Origin: Isoetes taiwanensis
Taxonomy: Eukaryota > Streptophyta > Lycopodiopsida > Isoetales > Isoetaceae
DNA: 64,000 bases
Assembly (NCBI GenBank): GCA_021234155.1
Contig: JAJEKV010000003.1
Coordinates: 10,602,413 to 10,666,412, forward strand
Reading direction: 5' to 3'
The stretch's first letter is position 1; each line of letters starts with the position of its first letter. The translations under genes and the position numbers were made by a program. Below the pieces are notes generated by a model that worked only from the letters and a program-made list of their open reading frames with translations, did no database searches and was not told where the DNA came from. Below are positions 8,945 to 20,360 of this stretch, one piece after another.

Positions 8945-11900
8945 TCTTATCGTGTTGTGCCCTTTTTGTTGGGCTTGGATACAAAGCATATGTCAGACAT
9001 AGCAAAAGGTCAAACCCATTTCTATAGGTCAAACACCATCCACAAGCACGATGCAAAATTCGACTATGAATAACGCTTTAATCTTACTGCAAGGTTTTTT
9101 TGCACTTTGTTCTTCCAGTACAACCAATTTCTCCATCTCTTTTTCAAGTTCCACCATTTTCAACTTTGATAACTCACATGACCTTTGAGCCTTTTGATGT
9201 TTTTGCACAACCTTGGTAATCACATGAGTTTGTATCGCTATTAGAAACTTTAGGAAGATGGCTCAATGGAGTTAACCCTTCCTGTAACCAAATTCAGTTT
9301 CTTTGTCCTCATAATGGCTCCAAAATCTTACTTGATTAAGAATTGCACCTCTTTTTTTGCAAGTTCAGACCAAATATAGTTTCGTCAATGAGTATATTCT
9401 TATCAATGAGAAATTTTAGTCTTTTCCTTTCCTACAAATATTGCAATAGCTAATTTCTTACATGCTTGTTTTTCATATTCAAAAGTCTCAATGCCAAAAT
9501 AACATGTACATTTCAATTTAAGGATAGTAAGAAATGGAACTTGGTGCACAGCCAAAAGGTGGCTTTGGCCATCAAAACTGGTGGTACATAGCATCCTATC
9601 TAAGAGCATATATGAAGTTCCATAGCTTATTTTCGACAGTCTTGTAAAAATACAAGGAAGATTAGCATGCAAAAATCGTCTCCAAGCCTAACAACTAAGT
9701 GGTACATAACATAAAACCTTGCAAATGAGATTCCCTTCTCAGCTCAATATAGACAATTTTGTCATAGTGCGTAGTTCTTCAAAACGGTGCCCGATGATGA
9801 CGGGCTGCGTAGAAGTGTGCAAGGGTTTTTGAAATTCATAGATCCATGTGTCCAAGATAGATACATGATAATGTAGGGCATAGCAGCTGCGTGTGTTCAA
9901 GACAATGACAATGTTAACAAACAGTGTCTTATAGATGCAGCATACGTAGGGGTGTGTGTCAATATGAATAATATGTGGCACAACAATTATGTTTGCTTGT
10001 GGAGTAAAGATCTATAAGCAGCATGTCAGCATGCGATGTTCTGGTGCCCCTATAAAGATGTGCAAATCCTACAATAATGGTTCATTTAAACTCAGCCAAA
10101 CTTCAAGAGTGAAAACTTCGCAGACATGTACTGGCAAATGATATATAGGCAGAACCATCTTTACCCCAAATATCCAAATATATTTAACCTTTGATTGATA
10201 ATTACAGACTCATAAAGAGAATAACATGTCATTCCAAAGATGTTAACCTTTCGATCACCTTTAGATCGTTAATCATAAATGGAGACGACGATAACATATC
10301 TCTCAACATATCTTTAATAGCAGAAATATCAAACACATGAAATACGCCTTTGAAATTCCAAGTCTCCAAAAACATAAACCCTATAAATCAAAGTATATCT
10401 GGATCAAGTACATATTATCTATCCAAAGTAAGCCAAATGTGCAGCACAACTTCAAAGAAGTTACCTGTTACAATTACAAAAAATTGATGACCTCAACTTA
10501 ATCACAAAACTCCATTAAAGCGCATAAGATAAACAACGCCTCTAACAAACATGTGCGATATGACTACTTTCAGTCTAGAACTTTTGTATTCATATAGACT
10601 CCCCTATACTTCATGCGGATTAAAATAATCCACAAAGCATAGAATAGATCATTCCTCGTATGATCTGTAATTGGCAAAGATTTGCCAAACAAATTGTTCA
10701 TTAGACAATTGTTCATATATCAGGACATTATAACCATGTGTCTGACAACAAATTGTTCACTTGGAATTTTTTGAAATAACCACCAATATAATATACAATA
10801 TATCAGGCATCATTTCTTAGGCATGTCTAGGTTCCAAAATTGCAATCTCCTTCACCACTTGAGTTGAGGAAACGAATCAGCTTGCGTTTTAGATCCCATA
10901 TACTTGCGTTTTAGATCCCATATACTGCTTCATAACTGAGATATTTGAATAGCCGAGTAAAACATCTCCCAACAACTATCAACAAACTTATCTAGTATCA
11001 GCAAACTTAATTTCAAAACACACACATTCAACATGCAATATGTAGCATTATAACAGGGGTTTTTTTTTGTGATTTTATACGCTTTTTGGCATGGTTTTCA
11101 TATGATTTCATGGGCGTATTCATGTGGACGTACTAAATGGTATTTCTAGAGTGCACCTATTTGTTAGCCATTGATTTTAAAGAGAGGGAAAATCGTGTGG
11201 TTGTGGGGCTTTTATTGTTTGCATGTTGTTTTAGTTTAGGTTTCAAATATTAGGTTAATATTAGAAGGAATCGAATCTCTTTGTGATCCTCTGTTTTGCG
11301 AATTGAAGTTGATCTGTTTTTTGCATCCGAAGCAGACGCGCAGATTGATCCTTAAGACGGAGTTGGGTTCTTTGCTTCCCAAGCTTTTCGTCTATACAAG
11401 ATAGATCTCTACATGCTTATCAGGCTTTTCAGATATGGCGGCGAGCCGCGGAAATTCCTCAAGTGTTTTTATAGGAGTTCACAAACCAAAGGCGAATTAA
11501 GCTATGCCCCACACATGTTGTGGTGGGTAACGCTAATAATAGCTGCTCTAAGGAGAGCAAAGGTACAATTCACCCGGTTCAATAATGGACATCACGGCAT
11601 GTCTCGTAATGGGGCTTTTACGCAGAGCCTGGTAAGAATTTATTTCGCACTCTTCTCTGCTCAAGGACTTGTTAAATAAACTTGCTCAAGCTTTCTAGGC
11701 TAGCAGAGTAATGTAATTTAAGAGTGATCAGGAGCCTTAATCTTTTTATTTTTTTTTTCCCCATATTTGGCCGGCCGTTACCATGTCACGTGGCATAGAA
11801 CCGATCACAAATAAATCCTTGTCTTTGGGGTATGAATGATGCCCATCGGTGTGATGTTCACCTCGCCAATTATACCTTCTCCTCGCTAGCACCGGGAGAT

Positions 11901-12747
11901 AATCATACCTGCGACCTTGGATGTGACCATGAAGCCGTCTGGCGGGGAGAACACCTATGGCCGTCACAACCACCGCCGATGGAGTTCCTTTTGCTCGATC
12001 CAACTGCGGCGACTCCTACACTTGTGGTGTCGGGAAAGATCAACAAAGTATTCTATCTTTGGGGTAATTATCTTTGGTGATGCTAACCATTTAGTTTGTA
12101 GTGCGTGGGCATATGTCAAGGATCTTGCAAGCATGATGAATATTACTTAGCGGTAAGTGCCCTAGAGAACCGAGAAAATTTGCTTGGATTTGCTCATCCT
12201 AGAGAAACTGCTCATCCTAGAGAAACCGAGAAAATTTGCTTGGACTTCTCGGTTGTAATTACCAACGGGGGATTTCTCGATTCTTGGAATCATTTTTGTA
12301 AAATACCGTCGATATATGCCCCCGGCTTTGCTTTTTCGGTTGAAGCCCTCCAATATCGCGGTACATGTTTGTCTGTGATCCCCATTCATTCATTTCTCTC
12401 AGATTGATTCATTTGTTCTATAAATGGTAGAAGTTTACGTACCTGATGGTTCCTTTTTGTACTTGCACGGTGGCATGATTGAGATCAAATCATTCTCATA
12501 ATAAGGAAAAAATACAATTTATCAACTTTTGTATCACAAATTTACTTCTAGCATCCAAATACTACTTTTTGATCTTAGATGTGTGCATGTAATTTGTTTG
12601 AGTTTCCAGTTCCAGCTTGCTAGCTCTTCTTTGTTTGTTTGTTCTTGCTTGTTTGCTTGCTTGCTTGCTTGTAGAAAGGTTCTCCCTATGATACAAGCAT
12701 CAGATACTAAAGAAGTTACAATCTATTAAATGTTGATTGCCTTGCAG
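8945..12747. other. Non-coding stretch
   Basis: No recognisable gene in 3.8 kb. Local features are a 24-bp tandem duplication at about 10,884-10,930 (CTTGCGTTTTAGATCCCATA twice), small duplications at 12,190-12,240 (CTCATCCTAGAGAAAC twice) and a TTGC/TTTG microsatellite at 12,628-12,674. Part of 11.3-12.7 kb may be intron of the ABCC relic. ORFs at 11,413, 11,832 and 12,105 have no known motif. Confidence 0.4.
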
Positions 12748-15627
12748 GCGATGCAAGAAGGCAGGGTCACGCAATCATGAAAATATGCAGATTTTTGAAA
12801 AGTGGGACAGTCCGGAGGCCCTAGTACTAGCCCACAACATTGCCATGGAGTCCATCTCCACCACGGGAGATTTTAGGGTTGTACTATACTAAGGCATTTG
12901 GTTGGCAAGTCAGAGCATTGTTGTTAAGTGCACAAATAATATGGCAATCTCTTACGGTGTTAAATGATTATTGGCTGGCTGGTCAGACATCGGAGTTTCA
13001 TCACAATGTATTCAATCCTCTTCTCTTCAAAGTCTATGCTTACCTTGCCATAGGCTCCTGGATATGCGTGGTCATACGTGTGGTAGTTACGTGTGGTAGT
13101 TATGAACATTACAGGATTGAAGACAACACAAATGTTCTTTGATATTGTAACGGACCTAGGATTTTGAGGTAAATTGTGGATTATTTTATTTAAAAGATGC
13201 AAAGGAATATTAATCAAAATATCACGCATGCAGAGAAATATGTCGTATATGTAGAGATTATACGGACGAAATACTGTGGTTAAAAATAAATATAAGTACA
13301 GAGAAAAGCATTGGGAAAAAAGATTGATTGCAGAGGGATTGCTTGAAGGAGCCGAATTGCGTCGCGCGAGCTCTGGGGAGCGTGTTGGAGCCTTGAAAAA
13401 AGCAACAAAGCGGGATTCCAGGTGGGGATCAAGACTTACACCTGGGGTTTGGTGCTTGATTAAGTTGTGATTTGATTAGTGTGATGGTTGCTCTCGTCCG
13501 CATAAGATTAGAATTTATTCGTGTCTTGTATTGAGTTGGAATAGTAAAACTGCATGCTTTGAGTTCTTATTTGAGAGATCATTCTATGTCTTGAATTAGG
13601 GAAGTTCTTGAACCCAATATGATTTATTAGATTCAACCAAGGTAGAAATGAGCTGAAACATCATAGATAACAAGATTTGAGCAGAATAATTGAGTAAGGG
13701 TGAAGAACTGCCAGGAGATGACAGTATTTTTGCAGTCTCTGGCAGAAAGGCATGGGATCTTGTTGGTGTTTGAATGCTTAAGAAAAAAGTCACGGAACAG
13801 ACCTGGAATGGGCCGATTTGGAACCTGGGATGGCCGATTTGATCTGAAAAGTTGGATTTAGAATGATAAGGATGGGATTCAGGAGCAAAAGCTTGCCTTC
13901 TTAACTTCGTTTCCATGCCAAGAACATGCTTTAAATCAAATGTTTCGGACTCAAGCAGATCGATTCCAGCAGAAAAACACTTGTAGAGGACGATTTGGTA
14001 GTTTATGATCAGATTGATGCCAAGTCCCGTGATTCTTTGGTCGGTCTGTTCTACGCCGAAGAAAAGCGGTTGGAATCCTTTTCTTGATCCATACGCACAG
14101 TAAAATTTAGCCTGGAAATCTTAGTAAAAGCCAGAATCGGCTGGATTTGAGAGGTCTTGGTATGAGTTCTATGGCACGGAGGCCATATCCGTAAAATTGT
14201 AGGCGAATTTCCCTGTCCGCGTTAGGTTTAGGTTTAATCAAAAGGTAAAGATGTTAACAATTGGTTAATTGTTTGTAAAATAGCAATAGAAGAAAGTTAA
14301 AGGTTAAAAAGCTAAGGTTAAAGTTAACTAAAATATAAAGGTTAGTGGGAGCAAGGAATTGCTCTCGAGATTTTAAGGATTAGCGAGACTAGAAGTTAGG
14401 AATTAGGAAGGGAAATTAATGATAGGAGCTATAAATTACAAGAAGTTATCATATGTTGGGTCGCGGAAGAAAACGTCATCCAGCCATAGATGATAATTTA
14501 TGATAAGGGATTTAACTTAGGGAAATATTACTGAAATTAACTATGGTTGCTTGTATCCGACTTTAAGTCTAGTACTTATAGAGCATGTTGCATTTATAGT
14601 CATGGTAATGTTTATATGAGCTCATAATTGGATTCTCTGCATTGCGTGAAGTGTTAATTATGGAATTAATTTGATGTTGAGTATGTTAAGGCATGGGCAT
14701 GATGGTGAATTGTATGTAATTGTCATTGGTGAAATTCTTTGATATAGACCTCTGGGGCCGGAGTCTAGGTGCGATGGTCTAGACTCACGGTTTTGCACGC
14801 ATGCTATGTAAATGGTATTATCTCGAACATCGGGCGTTGGTACCGTATGGTGCAACGTCATGCCGCGATGATAAGTGGTCCTCCAATCTTTGGACCAGGC
14901 GTGGATGGGTGTGTACACCGCGTGGTTACCCCCGCCTCTATGTCACCGGCCCCGATCAACCGAGTTGACCTTGCTCAGACCTAGAGGAATATTGGTTGCA
15001 ATGTTGATGCTATGGTTGCTTGGCTAGTGTATAGGTGGTTTTTAATGTTGGAATCAAGTTGCAATGGTTGTGCTTAGCATAATTATGCATTGTAATTATG
15101 TTGGTTGGACTAGTAACTTGGATTGCGGGCAGGTTACTGGTAAGGCTAAGTTATTGTTCTAAGTTAATGCTTGTGGTAATTGATGCTTGATATATTCTAA
15201 ATTCCCGATCCCCACTTAGTCCGGTGTGACTAACCCCCGTGGTTAAATGGTGTAGCGTCGCGAGATGCTCCCGAAAGTAGCCAAAGGCTGCTTGAAGGCG
15301 AGAGTAGGAGTGTGTGGATTGTTAGACCATATATTTGCTTAATATTCTTATTATCATTATGGATTGGCTTAAAACTATAATTACTTTTGAACTTGGTTGT
15401 TGTGTGAGGTTTTGACGTGCGATGGCAAGTATAGAATTTTTTTTTTGGGACCCTAGAGCACGTATAAAGATTAAATTCTTTACCTAAGTATGCATGTATT
15501 AATTTCTTGAGTTGCAACGGTTAAATAGATCCAACGGTAGAGATCGATGGGATCTCCAGTTACCGAGAGGTTAACTGGCCAGGCCCGTCACAGATATGTT
15601 GCTGATTTGGCAAATTCTAAAATGCTT
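12748..15627 (+). pseudogene. ABCC-type ABC transporter relic, split by a solo LTR
   Basis: After a TTGCAG acceptor the sequence reads AMQEGRVTQS, stop, KYADF, then (two frameshifts later) EALVLAHNIAMESISTT. This is the end of nucleotide-binding domain 1 in plant ABCC/MRP transporters. It continues LGLYYTKAFGWQVRALLLSA, IIWQSLTVLNDYWLAGQTSE and LFKVYAYLAIGSWICVVIRV, the start of transmembrane domain 2, and then TGLKTTQMFFD in another frame. At 13,146 a solo LTR interrupts it. The gene resumes at 15,593 as (D)MLLIWQILKC, matching the family's FFDxLLxxILxAP helix. Intact relatives move glutathione conjugates and similar solutes into vacuoles. Several stops show it was probably dead before or soon after the insertion. 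Confidence 0.86.
13146..15592 (+). mobile_element. Solo LTR, 2,447 bp, with 5-bp target duplication GATAT
   Basis: The left end is TGTAACGGACC and the right end GGCCCGTCACA. These are imperfect inverted termini with the TG...CA ends of LTR retrotransposons. The five bases before (13,141-13,145) and after (15,593-15,597) are both GATAT, the expected 5-bp target duplication. No gag, protease, RT or integrase frame lies inside, so it is a single LTR left after recombination between two LTRs. Strand is arbitrary because no coding region orients it. The TGTAACGG...CCGTCACA ends look Ty3/gypsy-like, which is inference. Confidence 0.88.
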
Positions 15628-15735
15628 TTTATAACTTGAGTATGTGGTGTATATGTTGTATTGTTATAAATTGCTTATTTGTTTATTTGGTTTTTTTTCT
15701 TTTGTTAGGGCCCGAAGGGCCAAAAAATTTTTTAG

Positions 15736-16194
15736 TATAACTACCAACACATAACTACCATTAACATTAATTAAACAAACCATTGCATTTCACACTTAAA
15801 AATAAAATTCCCCCTTAAACCCCCTTTGGTTTAGGTGCATATTCACACGGGGGGTGACTCCGGGCATCGAGAGCTGTTGGATGAGCATATATGCCTTTTA
15901 TACCTCGATCTGGACCGTACATAGAGATCCTCGTTTGTGGGGTATGTCTGTACAAGTTTTAGTATATTGTATAACACAGTTTGCGAAATACTATAAGATT
16001 TAAGACAATGTACTATATGGTGTTGATTTTGTACATGTATAGCATGATTTTAGGGGCTCTCGCCGCCCTACGTCGCCCCCCGTGTGAATATGCATCTAAA
16101 CCAAAGGGGGTTTAAGGGGGAATTTTATTTTTAAGTGTGAAATGCAATGGTTTGTTTAATTAATGTTAATGGTAGTTATGTGTTGGTAGTTATA
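15736..16194. mobile_element. MITE-like element with long terminal inverted repeats
   Basis: The left arm starts TATAACTACCAACACATAAC; the right arm ends with its exact reverse complement at 16,194. The arms match almost base for base for about 118 bp (through the AAACCCCCTTTGGTTTAG and CACACGGGGGG blocks) and weakly for another 20. About 180 bp of unrelated sequence separates them. No transposase is encoded. TA flanks or begins the arms on both sides, so the target duplication could be TA, but the boundary cannot be fixed to the base. It starts 143 bp after the solo LTR. Confidence 0.85.
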
Positions 16195-16569
16195 AACGTG
16201 ATATAGTCTTCATAGACTTACTACAAATTTACATGTTCTAGTTAGATAACACAACCATAATACAAACACCGTTTATGTCCTCCAGCATGTCTCTGATTAT
16301 CTTTATGACTGCCTCAGCATTATGTAATGTGGGGATCCGAACAACAATTTGGAATTGTGCAACCAAAGGAACAATGCAAGGTTACAAAGGAGAAGAGCTG
16401 TGGATTAATAGGATATGTCAACACATTATTGGCAAGATCTCTGATGGCACCCTCGGGCATAACTCTATGAGAGCTTGTTCTGGAATTGAGATCTCATAGA
16501 TACCTAGCATAGCCTTCGTAATTATTAACATCATAGCTTTGTAATTATTAAATTTGAAATAGCATAGCT

Positions 16570-17033
16570 AACTGAGTGTATGTGCTCATAGTTCATGAAT
16601 AGGTGATTTATTGTATAGCAAGTGGCTGTATTGAAGAGGAGAAACTTTTGTACTGTCAAGTGGCTCTGTGCGCATAGGCCCTGAACTAGGGGTATTTTTT
16701 GTATAGCTAAATGGATATGCACGCATAGGCTCTTGACTGGAAAATTTTTTTATGTGTTACTATGCTATGCATGTATAGCCTCAATGCCATTGTACAGGAT
16801 TCTTGATGGCTATAAAATTCTTCTATAGTCTTTTTTTTTGTTAAAGGCAGCATCTTGTTATTTCGTTGTAATTTTGTGAAGCCAAAATGCTATGCACATA
16901 TAGTCCCTAGTCTATGTGTGCATAGCTTCGTAATTATAAAATTCATACTGAACCTATGTGCACATAGGGTTTCAACAATAAAAAAATTTGTATAGTCGAG
17001 TGGCTATGCGTGCATAGCCACTCGACTATACAA
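16570..17033. repeat. Array of CTATGYRYRCATAG palindromic modules
   Basis: Eight modules of alternating purine-pyrimidine sequence (variants such as ATATGCACGCATAG, CTATGTGCACATAG, CTATGCGTGCATAG) lie near 16,579, 16,668, 16,708, 16,764, 16,888, 16,911, 16,954 and 17,004. The last is inside a perfect 22-bp inverted repeat with a 2-base centre (16,988-17,033; arm begins TTGTATAGTCGAGTGGC). Spacing varies from about 25 to 125 bp, so this is a degenerate array rather than a tidy satellite. Confidence 0.75.
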
Positions 17034-17114
17034 TATCTTCTGCTCCTAAAACTAAGTCAAAATTGTCCTCGTTTGTCACCTTCTTTTATATAGATTTCCA
17101 CTAATCAAACATTT

Positions 17115-17492
17115 TTGGATATGCAGGTCTCAGGAACATCAAGATTGAATATAACTGGCGACAACAAGGTCGTGAAGACGTGCAATGCTTGCAACAAGAT
17201 AGTGTCGGACAGTCTCTACGACACGTGCAGGAACGACGACATGAAGGAAGACTTAACAATGTTCGACGACATCTATACTGCATCCAAGACGCTACATGTC
17301 ACAATGGTAGGACCATTGCTTGACAAATTTCTCAGTTACCCACTAAGAGGCGCATTAGCTACAGTGAAGATAGATCCTCGATCATTGCGCCAAAGCGTAC
17401 TGAAGAGCTGGGGTAAATGCATGTTTGAGCTCAACCACGGACTCCAAATCATTTGTCTTCGACCGGGCCTAGGCTCAAAACACGACCCATAA
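17115..17492 (+). CDS. Hypothetical 125-residue ORF
   Basis: Starts at ATG and contains a Cys pattern TCNACNKIVSDSLYDTC in the first half. I do not recognise the protein. It lies between the palindromic-module array and a family B repeat, and its 3' half has no clear codon-like character. It may be chance. Confidence 0.2.
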   Translation: MDMQVSGTSRLNITGDNKVVKTCNACNKIVSDSLYDTCRNDDMKEDLTMFDDIYTASKTLHVTMVGPLLDKFLSYPLRGALATVKIDPRSLRQSVLKSWGKCMFELNHGLQIICLRPGLGSKHDP

Positions 17493-17550
17493 CTACTGAG
17501 CAACAAAGGACATGCCTTCGCACAAAAGGCCTGTAGACGAACTTGATCAA

Positions 17551-17580
17551 AATAGAATAGAATAGAATAGAATAGAAAGA
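17551..17580. repeat. AATAG microsatellite
   Basis: ATAGAATAGAATAG-type pentamer repeated about five times, directly beside the family B copy. A shorter version of the same word occurs at 7,620-7,640. Confidence 0.8.
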
Positions 17581-17585
17581 AACAA

Positions 17586-17690
17586 GGTGCTGCGCACGGA
17601 GGGTTGCCCTCCATGGCCGGAGGGTGAAATGGCTTAAATCATGCTTGAAAGTCATGTTTTTACAATCAATCAAAGTTGCTATTTTAAGAC
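17586..17690 (-). repeat. Hairpin repeat family B, copy 3 (inverted)
   Basis: Reverse complement of the family order: CACGGAGGGTTGCCCTCC, ATGGCCGGAGGGTGAAATGG, CTTAAATCATG, AAAGTCATGTTTTTACAAT, CAATCAAAGTTGCTATTTTA. It has the best-preserved hairpin in the window. Confidence 0.78.
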
Positions 17691-17999
17691 GTTGACATTT
17701 TGCGAAGGTGATGGTAGCCATTTGCATTAATAACTCCTCCTTAGATGTTGAGCTCCTCTTGGACTAGGATCCAGCTGGACACATGGACTCTGAGGTTTCA
17801 GTGTAAAAACATATTGTTGCTAGGTTACTAGTAATTATAATAGCAGTGTTGTCAGGGTTGGTTATTGTGTGGAGGAAGTATTTACAAATTTTTCTTGAAA
17901 GAAAATTGTAGGTGTTGCAAATCTTAGTTTCCAAGCTTGCCCTGTAGTTGCTGGAGGGTTTTCCTATAACAGTGCTTCAAACTGCAATACAAAGCATTC

Positions 18000-18052
18000 G
18001 TGCACGGAGGGTTGCCCTCGGGGGCACGAGAGTGTGTTTTCATGTTTTTTTG
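18000..18052 (+). repeat. Hairpin repeat family B, 3' end only
   Basis: GCACGGAGGGTTGCCCTCGG followed by GGCACGAGAGTGTG and TTTTCATGTTTTTTTG matches the 3' tail of copy 2. It lies 310 bp from inverted copy 3. Confidence 0.65.
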
Positions 18053-18059
18053 TTGTTTG

Positions 18060-20360
18060 TTTTATGTTGAGGCTTATTAATGATTTAAAAGGGGGTTTAT
18101 TTTGCTCCGTTTTGATTTCTTTTTTTTTTAGATTGCACATTTACCTATCATGCCCCATCTCGTGTATGCAATATCTTGTACATTAATTAAACTTCACGTG
18201 ATAATGCACATGGCCATATCATCCTCCTTATTAAAAACAAATGAACCATGTTTTATTATTTAAATATAGGGAAATTATAATAATCTTAACGTAAGTGAAT
18301 TGTCATGGATTAGAGACTCCCATTTTTTTTTTCCCATGAAAACAAGGCATAGATACCACTCTAAGGATAAGAAATGATCTATATGCGAAACATGTTACAA
18401 TGATTTGATTATACTTAACCCCATTTTTATAGTTGTTAGGCTTGTCCTTGGTGTTTTCAAACAAATATGAGGGAGATGCTACTTTTAAGGGAATGCTAAT
18501 GATCATTTCAAAAGCATTTGAGGACCACTATGTCTTTTAAATAAGCACATGCTTTCATAAATTGCTAATTTAATTTCATTTTCATTTTCATTTCTTTGTC
18601 TGCATTCTTTCAAAGCCCTTCAAGCAAGGCCCACAAAAATGTCAAATTCTTTCGAAGCTCTTCAAGCAAGGCTCACAACAATGTCAAATTGAAGCCCAAC
18701 CTCATTAATTTGTTGATGGACACGTCTATCTTGATGTATGGCACCTAGACTTGTACATTTTTCAAGATGCAGAAGAAAGTAAAATTTTTAGGATGCTGTT
18801 GGTGTTCATGTAAGATCAATACCTTACCTGACCATTCCAACGGCCTGTTACATTTCATTTCTTAAGGTGATAGCATGGCAATTTGCTTAAAACTTACATG
18901 CATTATTTGTACAATTCATGTCCCTCTCATATCTCTCTATGCAACATTACATACATGCATACATCCTTGTAAGAGACACCAAAATTGCTAAGAGTTGCAA
19001 TAGGAATCAGGTCTTCGCCCTGGAGGATGTAGCTAATGTATAGTCTATAGGGCATGTGCATGCACGGGGTTAAAGAAAAAGGTCCTTATATGGTTAAAAT
19101 ACTAGAAAATATCCCCTTAATAGGAAAATTTTAGAAACTCTAGGTACACTCCCTACCATATATGTACACTGAGTTCTATAAATTCCTCCAAATCCCCTAC
19201 TATATTTGTACAATAAATTATCTAAATTCAGCCATACCCCTACCATATTTCTATAATCAGTTTCATAAATTTAGACAGACCTTATTAAGTGCTCTTGATC
19301 AATTGTATAGGGGTTTTGTATATAGTTGACTATTTGATTGACCAAGTTGAGTTTAGGATTTAATCCGCATTTAACTTGGGGAGAAGGGACAATCGTAACT
19401 CTAGATGTGAATCATATCAAGTGAATTAGCTTATTTATTGCCATGTAAATTGGTCGGTTCTTGAACCTAAAAGGAAAGTTAATACATGGTCCCACACATG
19501 TTGGAACAACCTATAGACATTTCAAGAGTTGCAGGGCATGGCCCTTTTCTGCAGGGTAGTTCTGGTGACGCTTGACACTAAGGTTTGTAATGCATTTTAT
19601 TCCTATAGGAATTTTTAAGTCCTTATATAAAGGTGCATGGAGCTACAAATATTCCTGCTCTTGGATCCAAAGTACCCAAGATGGTCTTTAAAATAATACA
19701 AAGGATTGGAATTTTAAAACCATATAATGGGATGAACGTGAGCCAAGTTTGCCACATTGATCCTTTGCAGTTTCTTCTAAGTCATACGGGCTAGACAAAT
19801 TGTTTAAGCTATTTTGTATGAGCAACAATGGCTAAAAATATCACCAATCTAAGCTTTTATTCCAGCAAAGCCTGCTATATTTTGTTCCGATGGCAGAACC
19901 TTGTTAACATTTACTAAGCGTACCATGCTTCAGGGACCATTCTATTTAAACTGTGGTGACGGAGAATTTCTCTGCGTATCTATGTTGCACTCGATCTTTT
20001 CGTTTCAGAGTCTGAAATGTTGATTTTGTTGCAGTGAATAAAAAGCGTGCTTGCAGCTATGCTAAGGCTTCCTATTCTGCTGCTGCTGGGTGTTCTCAAA
20101 TACAAATGATTGCGTAAATGTCTGCATGGGATACTCTTGCATGTCCTTGTGGGTATGGCTACTCTTGAAATCATCCACGTCACCATATGATTGTGCAACC
20201 ATTGTATCTAGTCAACATTGAAGTCAATATACAAGTCAATGTCATGTGGCACTTTAGATTGAAATGACCACCCATCACTACTACTACATTCAAACCAACA
20301 CATGTATGTTACCATGATGCCATATTACCATGAACTGCTACCCTCAGATAAGAAGAAGAA
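18060..20360. other. Non-coding stretch
   Basis: AT-rich, with no supported gene. It contains a 42-bp imperfect tandem duplication at about 18,610-18,692 (CTTCAAGCAAGGCCCACAA then CTTCAAGCAAGGCTCACAA). Because it lies 3' of the gag ORF on the minus strand it should hold protease and RT if that element were complete, but none is seen. Confidence 0.4.

Noticed and set aside
13146-15592. A full LTR retrotransposon in this interval
   Set aside because: No coding frames for gag or pol and no internal second LTR; TG...CA plus one target duplication fits a solo LTR.
16570-17033. CRISPR-like or centromeric array
   Set aside because: Repeats are degenerate, irregularly spaced and palindromic without spacer structure, and the window is a plant nuclear genome.
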